A stretch of 64,000 nucleotides of DNA from CAJXQU01 sp965223825. GTDB lineage: Bacteria > Pseudomonadota > Gammaproteobacteria > CAJXQU01. The stretch is from assembly GCA_965223825.1 (NCBI GenBank), contig OZ245018.1:1116001-1180000 (forward strand), written 5' to 3'. Position numbers and translations under genes: made by a program. Below the pieces are notes generated by a model, which saw nothing but the letters and a program-made list of their open reading frames with translations, ran no database searches and had not been told where the DNA came from. Shown in pieces: positions 44,807 to 52,160 of the stretch. Position 1 is the first letter of the stretch, and each line of letters begins with the position of its first letter.

Positions 44807-45661
44807 TTATTTTACTTGTCTATTCATTGTTGTGAGTACGCCTGACAGAAAGATTAATAATGCTCCTAGAATGGAGGTTAGATCAAAAATTTCTCGCCAG
44901 AATAACCAACCGAATGTCGCTGCAAACACCACATTGGTATAAGCAAAAGCACCGATCTTCGCAGCAGGGGCCATTTTATAAGCATAGGTCATGAGCAATT
45001 GTGCTTTCGTGGCTAATAAGCCTGCACCTAACATGACTCCCCATACTTTCAAACTTGGCGTTTCCCAAGCCCATAAGAGCGGTATTGAAGAAATAATCGT
45101 ACTCATCACGCTGAAGTAAAATACGATGCGCACTGTCGGTTCCGTGCTTGAGAGATTGCGAATACTGACCATGGCAAACGCCACAAAAAATCCAGAAGCG
45201 ACACCGACCAGTGCGGCTGGGGTAAACACGCCAGTTCCTGGTTTTAGGATGAGGATGACGCCCATAAAGCCGATCATGATTGCGAGAATGACCAGTTTAG
45301 ACGCCGGTTCTCGTAGCCAAAACATGGCGATGATCGCAATGAATAATGGCGAGCTGTAGTTGAGTAAGACGGCTTCGGCAAGATGCAGATTCGCGATCGC
45401 GTAGAAGAAACAATACATCGCAGTGAGGCCGGTCGCAGTGCGAATGAAATGCGCGCCAAAACGATTCGTTTTTAAGGTATCAAGCCCAGCACTGCGTAAC
45501 CAAGGGAGAAGAAATAACAATCCAAACGCATTTCGTAAAAAAACCACGACTTCACTTGGCAGGTGTTGTGAGGAGTACTTTACCGCTGCGCTCATCAGCG
45601 CGAACAGAAACGCAGACATTATTGAACATAAGGCACCACGGATAATGTGGGTCTCTGACAT
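44807..45661 (-). CDS. EamA/DMT-family transporter
   Basis: This 284-residue inner-membrane protein has about ten hydrophobic helices arranged as two EamA repeats (each ~135 residues). The first is around AFLFALMSAAVKYSS and VVFLRNAFGLLFLLPWL; the second starts near ALVGVASGFFVAFAMVSIR. It is a drug/metabolite transporter with unknown substrate. ATG 45661 follows AGGTGAT; the upstream in-frame GTG (45673) lies inside that ribosome site, so I reject it. The gene diverges from pyrG. Confidence 0.9.
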   Translation of the reverse strand: MSETHIIRGALCSIMSAFLFALMSAAVKYSSQHLPSEVVVFLRNAFGLLFLLPWLRSAGLDTLKTNRFGAHFIRTATGLTAMYCFFYAIANLHLAEAVLLNYSSPLFIAIIAMFWLREPASKLVILAIMIGFMGVILILKPGTGVFTPAALVGVASGFFVAFAMVSIRNLSSTEPTVRIVFYFSVMSTIISSIPLLWAWETPSLKVWGVMLGAGLLATKAQLLMTYAYKMAPAAKIGAFAYTNVVFAATFGWLFWREIFDLTSILGALLIFLSGVLTTMNRQVK

Positions 45662-45789
45662 AGAGATGATCACCTGTGAAAGAAAGTTGAGACGATGATT
45701 TTACGCGTAGTGCATAGAGAAAAGCATCCTTATTTGGTAGGATCTCTGTCCCATGGTTCTTCAACATGGTATTCCCCCAGGACGATTTC

Positions 45790-47418
45790 ATGACGCATTA
45801 TATTTTTGTTACCGGCGGTGTTGTCTCATCATTAGGTAAAGGCATCGCAGCGGCCTCTTTGGGCGCAATTCTTGAAGCTCGTGGCTTGAAAGTCACAATG
45901 TTAAAACTGGATCCTTACATCAATGTCGATCCAGGCACCATGAGCCCATTCCAACACGGTGAAGTTTTTGTCACCGAAGATGGTGCAGAGACAGATCTTG
46001 ATCTCGGTCACTATGAACGGTTTGTCCGCACGCTCACCAGTAAACGCAGTAATTACACCAGTGGCCGTATCTACGAAACGGTCATCAGCAAAGAACGCCG
46101 AGGTGATTATCTCGGGGCCACGGTACAAGTGATTCCGCACATCACTGATGAGATCAAACGTTGTATTAAGCTTGGTGCAGAAGGGGCAGATATTGCCTTG
46201 GTGGAGATCGGGGGAACCGTCGGTGACATCGAGTCACTACCCTTCACAGAAGCCATTCGCCAGATGCGTGTAGAGGTTGGATCACAGAATGCCTTGTTCT
46301 TACATCTGACATTGGTGCCTTATATTGCATCCGCAGGTGAGTTAAAAACGAAACCGACACAACATTCTGTAAAAGAATTGCGATCAATCGGGATTCAACC
46401 TGATATCTTGATCTGTCGATCAGATCGCGCATTACCAGAAAACGAGCGACGTAAGATTGCGTTATTTACCAATGTTGAAGAATCTGCGGTTATTTCTGCC
46501 GTGGATGCTGAAAGTATTTATCAAATCCCGTTGTTGCTCCATGAGCAAGGTTTGGATGAAATTGTCGTGAAAAAATTCGGGTTGGATTCAAAACAAGCTG
46601 ATCTGAAGGAATGGCAATTTGTTTACGATGCGATCAAAAACGCGGAGCATATCGTCGATGTTGTCATGGTCGGTAAATACATGGAGCTGACTGATTCCTA
46701 TAAATCACTCAGTGAAGCCTTATTTCATGCAGGGATGCGCACAGGTGCGAAGGTTAATATTCATTATCTCGATTCAGAGCAGGTTGAGCGAGAAGGGACT
46801 GATTGCCTGAAAAATATGGATGCGATCTTGGTCCCCGGTGGATTCGGTGAGCGCGGTATCGAAGGAAAAATTCAAGCAGTAAATTACGCACGCGAACACA
46901 AGATTCCTTATTTAGGCATTTGCCTAGGCATGCAAGTGGCGGTAATCGAATACGCACGTAATGTCGCAAAACTGCCTAAAGCCCACAGTACAGAATTCCA
47001 GCCTTATACGGCAGATCCCGTGATCGCATTAGTCACCGAATGGACGCAGGCCGATGGTACTGTGCAGCACCGTTCAGAAGCATCTGACCTCGGCGGTACC
47101 ATGCGCTTGGGTGGGCAAACGTGCAAAATTGTCGCGAATACGAAAGCTCGTGAAATCTACGGTGCGGATGAAATTGTTGAGCGCCATCGTCATCGTTACG
47201 AATTCAATAACAATTATTTAGATTTACTCACGCAAGCAGGGTTGATTTTTTCTGGACGTTCAGCTGATGGTGGTTTGGTTGAAATGATCGAACTGAATGA
47301 TCATCCCTGGTTTGTTGCGTGTCAGTTCCATCCAGAATTTACATCTACGCCGCGAGATGGACACCCGTTATTTTCCAGCTTTATCCAAGCGGCTTTAACG
47401 AACAAGCAGGAAGATTAA
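45790..47418 (+). CDS. pyrG: CTP synthase
   Basis: PyrG makes CTP from UTP, ATP and glutamine. The 542-residue protein has an N-terminal synthetase domain (YIFVTGGVVSSLGKGI, LKLDPYINVDPGTMSPFQHGEV) and a C-terminal class I glutamine amidotransferase domain with the Cys nucleophile in YLGICLGMQ and the catalytic QFHPEF. ATG 45790 follows AGGA; a longer frame from 45766 has no family match. It is the first gene of pyrG-kdsA-eno-ftsB-ispD-ispF. Confidence 0.97.
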   Translation: MTHYIFVTGGVVSSLGKGIAAASLGAILEARGLKVTMLKLDPYINVDPGTMSPFQHGEVFVTEDGAETDLDLGHYERFVRTLTSKRSNYTSGRIYETVISKERRGDYLGATVQVIPHITDEIKRCIKLGAEGADIALVEIGGTVGDIESLPFTEAIRQMRVEVGSQNALFLHLTLVPYIASAGELKTKPTQHSVKELRSIGIQPDILICRSDRALPENERRKIALFTNVEESAVISAVDAESIYQIPLLLHEQGLDEIVVKKFGLDSKQADLKEWQFVYDAIKNAEHIVDVVMVGKYMELTDSYKSLSEALFHAGMRTGAKVNIHYLDSEQVEREGTDCLKNMDAILVPGGFGERGIEGKIQAVNYAREHKIPYLGICLGMQVAVIEYARNVAKLPKAHSTEFQPYTADPVIALVTEWTQADGTVQHRSEASDLGGTMRLGGQTCKIVANTKAREIYGADEIVERHRHRYEFNNNYLDLLTQAGLIFSGRSADGGLVEMIELNDHPWFVACQFHPEFTSTPRDGHPLFSSFIQAALTNKQED

Positions 47419-47420
47419 TT

Positions 47421-48245
47421 ATGATGAAACTGTGTGATTTTCAGGTTGGTAATGATCAACCCCTTTTCATTCTTGCTGGCCCCTGCGTAATTGAAAGCGA
47501 GGCCTTGGCATTAGACACGGCCGGGCAATTAAAGGAGATTACGGAAAAGCTCGGCATTCCGTTTATTTATAAGTCTTCGTATGACAAGGCTAATCGCACA
47601 TCACATTCAAGCTTTCGTGGTCCCGGTTTGGAGAAAGGCTTAGCGATCTTGGAAAAAGTGAAACAACAGATTGGTGTACCCGTGTTGACCGATGTGCACG
47701 AAACATCGCCATTCGATGAGATCGCCAGCGTTGTTGATGTGCTGCAAACACCAGCATTTCTGAGTCGGCAAACTGACTTTATCCAAGCGGTTGCTCGTGC
47801 AGGAAAACCGGTGAATATCAAAAAAGGACAATTCATGGCCCCGGGCGATATGCAATATGTTGTAGAAAAAGCTAAGGCGACCGGAAATCAACACATCATG
47901 GTTTGTGAACGCGGCACCAGTTTTGGTTACAATTATCTTGTATCAGATATGCGTGGATTATCTGTCATGGCAGAGACAGGCTGTCCCGTGGTCTTTGATG
48001 CAACACATTCTGTACAAATGCCGGGCGGCCAGGGCGGTAAATCTGGTGGACAACGTGAGTTTGTACCGGTCCTAGCGCGTGCTGCTGTAGCCGCTGGTGT
48101 TGCTGGTGTGTTCATGGAGACGCATCCTGATCCGGAAAAAGCATTAAGTGATGGCCCGAATTCTTGGCCGCTAGGCAAGATAGGGCAGTTACTGGAAAAT
48201 TTAAAATCAATTGACACAATAATTAAATCCCAGCCACTCGCCTGA
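47421..48245 (+). CDS. kdsA: 3-deoxy-8-phosphooctulonate (KDO-8-P) synthase
   Basis: KdsA condenses PEP and arabinose-5-phosphate in the pathway to the LPS sugar KDO, so the organism makes LPS. The 274-residue barrel has LAGPCVIESE, IYKSSYDKANRTS, TPAFLSRQTD, NIKKGQF and FDATHSVQ. The start is the first ATG after the pyrG stop (47421), with AGGA upstream. The longer open frame from 47319 is only a shadow of pyrG. Confidence 0.97.
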   Translation: MMKLCDFQVGNDQPLFILAGPCVIESEALALDTAGQLKEITEKLGIPFIYKSSYDKANRTSHSSFRGPGLEKGLAILEKVKQQIGVPVLTDVHETSPFDEIASVVDVLQTPAFLSRQTDFIQAVARAGKPVNIKKGQFMAPGDMQYVVEKAKATGNQHIMVCERGTSFGYNYLVSDMRGLSVMAETGCPVVFDATHSVQMPGGQGGKSGGQREFVPVLARAAVAAGVAGVFMETHPDPEKALSDGPNSWPLGKIGQLLENLKSIDTIIKSQPLA

Positions 48246-48285
48246 TCAGGCAAGCTGGAAAAATTGGGGAATCTCAGGAGATATC

Positions 48286-49566
48286 ATGGCTGTAATTAAA
48301 GATATTAAAGGACGTGAAATTATCGATTCACGTGGTAACCCGACCGTCCACGTTGACGTGATCACTGATAATGGTGTGGTCGGTAGTGCGGCAGTACCTT
48401 CGGGTGCGTCGACCGGCGAGCGTGAGGCGATTGAGCTGCGCGATGGCGACCAAACCCGTTATCTCGGCAAAGGTGTTTTAAAAGCGGTTGAGAACGTCAA
48501 CACGCAAATCAAAAAAGCGCTGATCGGCATGGACATAACGGATCAAGCTGCGATTGATCAAACTATGCTTGATCTCGATGGCACAGAAACAAAATCCAAT
48601 CTCGGTGCAAATGCGTTACTGGGTGTTTCAATGGCGTCAGCCCATGCGGCAGCGAATGTAGAAGGCATTCCTTTGTTTCAATATCTCGGTGGCGATGGTC
48701 CATTGACGATGCCCGTGCCGATGATGAACATTATCAATGGCGGAGCACACGCGGATAACAGCGTTGATTTTCAAGAGTTCATGATTCTGCCTGTCGGTGC
48801 CAGCAACCTGCGTGAAGCGGTACGTTATGGCGCGGAAGTTTTCCATAATTTGAAAGACGTATTGCGTAAAAAAGGCTTGAATACCGCTGTCGGTGACGAA
48901 GGGGGATTTGCTCCGGATTTACCGTCTAACGAAGCGGCGGTTGACGTCGTCATCGAAGCGATCGAAAAAGCCGGTTTCACCGCGGGTAAAGATATTCTGA
49001 TCGGCTTAGACGTTGCGAGTTCAGAGTTTTACGAAGACGGTAAATATAACTTAGCTTCAGAAAACAAAAAACTCAGTTCAGAAGAGTTTGCTGACATGCT
49101 GACTGATTGGGTTGATCGTTTTCCAATTATCACGATTGAAGATGGTATGGACGAAAACGATTGGGACGGTTGGAAATTACTCACAGAACGCGTTGGGAAA
49201 AAAGTCCAATTGGTCGGTGATGATCTGTTTGTCACTAACACGAAAATTCTGCAACAAGGGATTGATCGCAATATCGCGAATTCTATCCTGATCAAAGTGA
49301 ACCAAATCGGAACATTGACCGAAACGTTAGCGGCGATCGAAATGGCGAAAAAAGCGAATTACACGGCGGTTGTGTCGCATCGTTCTGGTGAGACAGAAGA
49401 TACGACGATTGCTGATCTGGCGGTGGCGACATCTTGTGGTCAGATTAAAACGGGCTCACTGTCACGTTCTGATCGAGTTGCAAAATATAATCGCTTAATC
49501 GTAATCGAAGAAATCCTCGGCAGCAAAGCGTCGTATCCAGGTCGAGATACGTTTTATAATCTTTGA
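48286..49566 (+). CDS. eno: Enolase
   Basis: Enolase interconverts 2-phosphoglycerate and PEP and is an RNA degradosome component in many gammaproteobacteria. The 426-residue protein has REIIDSRGNPT, the GASTGEREA loop, the metal ligands in GLDVAS, TIEDGMDENDW and VGDDLFVTN, and the SHRSGETEDTTIADL region with the catalytic Lys (ILIKVNQIGT) before it. Length is standard. CAGGAG precedes the ATG. Confidence 0.98.
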   Translation: MAVIKDIKGREIIDSRGNPTVHVDVITDNGVVGSAAVPSGASTGEREAIELRDGDQTRYLGKGVLKAVENVNTQIKKALIGMDITDQAAIDQTMLDLDGTETKSNLGANALLGVSMASAHAAANVEGIPLFQYLGGDGPLTMPVPMMNIINGGAHADNSVDFQEFMILPVGASNLREAVRYGAEVFHNLKDVLRKKGLNTAVGDEGGFAPDLPSNEAAVDVVIEAIEKAGFTAGKDILIGLDVASSEFYEDGKYNLASENKKLSSEEFADMLTDWVDRFPIITIEDGMDENDWDGWKLLTERVGKKVQLVGDDLFVTNTKILQQGIDRNIANSILIKVNQIGTLTETLAAIEMAKKANYTAVVSHRSGETEDTTIADLAVATSCGQIKTGSLSRSDRVAKYNRLIVIEEILGSKASYPGRDTFYNL

Positions 49567-49591
49567 TGTCCATATTTTTCGGGATAATACG

Positions 49592-49613
49592 GGGACGGAT
49601 TTATGTCCGTCCC
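49592..49613 (+). promoter_or_regulatory. GC-rich hairpin with an ATG in its loop, upstream of ftsB
   Basis: GGGACGGA (49592-49599) and TCCGTCCC (49606-49613) form a perfect 8-bp stem. The loop (49600-49605, TTTATG) contains the first possible ftsB ATG (49603). It is followed by few T residues, so it is more likely a translational or processing element between eno and ftsB than a terminator. Confidence 0.5.
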
Positions 49614-49632
49614 AATTTCTGAGAATGCCCGA

Positions 49633-49968
49633 ATGCGTCTGATATTTTCTCTCCTGCTTATTTTACTTTGCTGGCTGCAGTATCAATTATGGTTAGGTAA
49701 GGGCAGTCAGCATCAGTTGCGAGAGTTGCAAGAGGCGATCGACAAACAAGAAATGGAAAATGCTGAACTCCTGGAACGCAATGCAGCGTTGCAGGCGGAA
49801 GTAGAAAATTTACGATCTGGTGTTGAAGCCATTGAAGAATTCGCCCGCAGCGAAATGGGCATGATCAAAGAGGATGAAACGTTCTATCTGATTGTCGATC
49901 CAAAAAACAAGGCCGCGATGCCCGTGCTACCTACACCGGATTCAAACGCTAAATCTAAAGAAGAATAA
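49633..49968 (+). CDS. ftsB: Cell division protein FtsB
   Basis: FtsB is a small bitopic divisome protein that links FtsQ and FtsL. From ATG 49633 the protein has 111 residues: one membrane helix (LIFSLLLILLCWLQYQLWLG) immediately at the N-terminus, as in known FtsB, a coiled coil (residues ~27-62) and the EFARSEMGMIKEDETFY block. The frame is open from ATG 49603, which adds ten polar residues, but that codon sits in a hairpin loop and does not fit the family start. The placement between eno and ispD is classical. Confidence 0.92.
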   Translation: MRLIFSLLLILLCWLQYQLWLGKGSQHQLRELQEAIDKQEMENAELLERNAALQAEVENLRSGVEAIEEFARSEMGMIKEDETFYLIVDPKNKAAMPVLPTPDSNAKSKEE

Positions 49969-49970
49969 CC

Positions 49971-50684
49971 ATGACGACATCAACGGAATCACGTTTTTGG
50001 GCCGTTATTCCGGCAGCTGGTGTTGGTGCTCGCATGCAGGTGGATAAACCGAAGCAGTATCTAAAAATCGCGGGCAACACCATTCTTGAACACACATTAA
50101 CGTGTTTTAATCAGCACCCGATGATCGCGGGGATCGTGCTGATCTTGTCTGACGATGATGCTTACTGGCCAGCGGTGTCAACACATTTAAGTAAGCCGTT
50201 GATCATCGCATCAGGCGGTAAAGAGCGTTGTCATTCTGTGCTTTCTGGTCTACAGACTTTGCAAGATCATGCGGACCCCGATGATTGGGTTCTGGTGCAC
50301 GATGCGGCGCGACCGTGTTTACGACAGGAAGACATTGATCGCTTAATCACTGAATTACGTGATCATCCTGTGGGTGGTTTGCTTGCATTGCCCGTGCGCG
50401 ATACGTTAAAGCGTAGTGATGCGACGAATACGGTGAGCGAAACGGTCAATCGCGATCTGCTCTGGCACGCGCTGACACCACAAATGTTTCGACTCGGTGC
50501 ATTACAGCTGGCTTTGCAGAATGTGATCCAGCAAGATCTGATCGTCACTGATGAGGCGCAAGCGATGGAAAAAATGGGCCAAGCTGCACGTTTGATTGAA
50601 GGGCATCCCGACAACATTAAAATTACCCGACCGCTCGATTTACAGCTGGCGGAGCAGTATTTACACACAATTCATTCGAAATAG
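49971..50684 (+). CDS. ispD: 2-C-methyl-D-erythritol 4-phosphate cytidylyltransferase
   Basis: IspD attaches CMP to MEP in the non-mevalonate isoprenoid pathway. The 237-residue protein has the nucleotidyltransferase start AVIPAAGVGARMQVDKPKQY, VHDAARPCL and TDEAQAMEKMG. Length is normal. It starts three bases after the ftsB stop and precedes ispF, the usual pairing. Confidence 0.96.
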   Translation: MTTSTESRFWAVIPAAGVGARMQVDKPKQYLKIAGNTILEHTLTCFNQHPMIAGIVLILSDDDAYWPAVSTHLSKPLIIASGGKERCHSVLSGLQTLQDHADPDDWVLVHDAARPCLRQEDIDRLITELRDHPVGGLLALPVRDTLKRSDATNTVSETVNRDLLWHALTPQMFRLGALQLALQNVIQQDLIVTDEAQAMEKMGQAARLIEGHPDNIKITRPLDLQLAEQYLHTIHSK

Positions 50685-50711
50685 AACAGGATTTAATCCA
50701 GGAATTTAACC

Positions 50712-51179
50712 ATGCGAATTGGCCAAGGTTACGATGTACATAAATTTTCAGATGGTACCTTTATCATGCTGGGCGGTGTAAGAATTCCATTTACAAAAGG
50801 TCTGGCAGCACATTCCGACGGTGATGTGCTGTTACATGCGATCTGTGATGCGTTACTTGGTGCGGCTGCATTGGGTGATATTGGAAAGCATTTCCCCGAT
50901 ACGGATCCAGAATTAAAAGGGGTCGATAGTCGAATCTTACTTAGACACGTTCGTGATCTGCTCGAAAAAAACAGTTATAAAATTGAAAACATCGATACGA
51001 CAGTTGTTGCGCAAAAACCCAAAATTGCGCCGTTTATAGAACAAATGAGTGAGATCATCGCGACAGATCTCAAACTTCCGATCAGAGATATTAATATCAA
51101 AGGAACGACAACAGAAAAGCTCGGGTTCACCGGTAGAGAAGAGGGCATTGCTTGCTACGCGGTTTGCTTGATTCGATAA
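50712..51179 (+). CDS. ispF: 2-C-methyl-D-erythritol 2,4-cyclodiphosphate synthase
   Basis: IspF cyclises CDP-ME-2-phosphate. The 155-residue protein has the zinc ligands in GYDVHKF and HSDGDVLLHAICDALLGAAALGDIG, and the C-terminal NIKGTTTEKLGFTGREEGI. Length is standard. It is the last gene of this block and is followed by a strong terminator. truD and surE, often next, are missing here. Confidence 0.97.
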   Translation: MRIGQGYDVHKFSDGTFIMLGGVRIPFTKGLAAHSDGDVLLHAICDALLGAAALGDIGKHFPDTDPELKGVDSRILLRHVRDLLEKNSYKIENIDTTVVAQKPKIAPFIEQMSEIIATDLKLPIRDINIKGTTTEKLGFTGREEGIACYAVCLIR

Positions 51180-51207
51180 CGGTATGGAATTTAATCGGTC
51201 TTAAAAT

Positions 51208-51243
51208 AAAACAGCCCACCGCAAGTGTGGGCTGTTTTGTTTT
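51208..51243. terminator. Bidirectional terminator after ispF
   Basis: AAAACAGCCCAC (51208-51219) pairs with GTGGGCTGTTTT (51227-51238) around a 7-base loop, with A and T runs on both sides. It separates ispF from the convergent HzsA-like gene. Confidence 0.9.
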
Positions 51244-51263
51244 TAATTAAGGTCGATTAGGTT

Positions 51264-52160
51264 TTAGGGGTTCACTACTTCCCAATTTCGATCTGAAATA
51301 ACGTCAAGCTGATAGCTGGAAGTTAACTTGGCATTTTTTGTCAGGTGAACAAAATTGACGCCATTTGTTTTATTGCGCCATAAGAGATCTGCCATTCGGT
51401 CACCATTAAAGTCTCTGACACCTGCAATTTCCCAATTGAGACTAGCCACTTTACCTAAGTATTTACTCGCAGCAATATTTCTGCCGTTCATCAGATACAC
51501 CCAGTTTTCACCGTTTTTAATATTGCGCCACAACAGATCCACTTTTCCATCGGCATTAAAGTCTTCGATGCCGCTTAGCTGCCACGTATCTACTGAGGCC
51601 GTTCTCATCGGCGTGCTGACGGAAATGCTCGTGCCATTCATTAAATACGTCCAATTCATGCCAGATGTAGCGTGACGCCAGATTATGTCATCTTTCCCGT
51701 CACCATTGAGATCACCCAGACCTGCAACCTGCCAATGAGTATCTCTGACCACGTTTAATAAAACTGACTGCGTTATTTTGTTTCCATTCATCAGATACAC
51801 CCAGTTTTGTCCCGTTTTGGCGTGACGTAACAGAATGTCTGAACGACCGTCTCCATTCAGATCGCCAACACCGGCGACCTTCCAATTCAGATCAGTGACT
51901 TGATTAAGCTTCAGACTACTGACAATGGATCGGCCAACCATGAAATAGATCCAATTCACGCCGGTGGCTTTATTCCGCCAGAGAATGTCCGAATTACCAT
52001 CCATATCAAAATCGCCGACGCCGGCAATTTCCCAATTTAAATCAGAAACATGCGTGACTTTGAAACTCTTATTAATTTTTCCTTTTTCAATTTGATACAG
52101 CCAAAGCAGACCATTGGCTTTATTGCGCCAGAGAATATCGCTGTCGTTGTTGTCATCAAA
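51264..52160 (-). repeat. Tandem 50-residue VCBS/FG-GAP protein repeats
   Basis: The 3' end of the HzsA-like gene encodes five complete and one partial tandem repeat with a period of about 150 bases. Repeats differ in sequence, so they are old rather than recently expanded. Each carries a NGDG- or DMDG-type calcium loop. Confidence 0.85.

Noticed and set aside
45766..45789. Longer pyrG start
   Set aside because: CTP synthase begins at MTHYIFVTGG; the eight extra residues have no ribosome site.
47319..47420. Longer kdsA frame starting inside pyrG
   Set aside because: The extra residues shadow pyrG in another frame; ATG 47421 follows AGGA and gives the family-length protein.
51264..52160. CRISPR-like array
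   Set aside because: The ~150-base periodicity comes from protein-coding VCBS repeats with diverged DNA sequence and no spacers.
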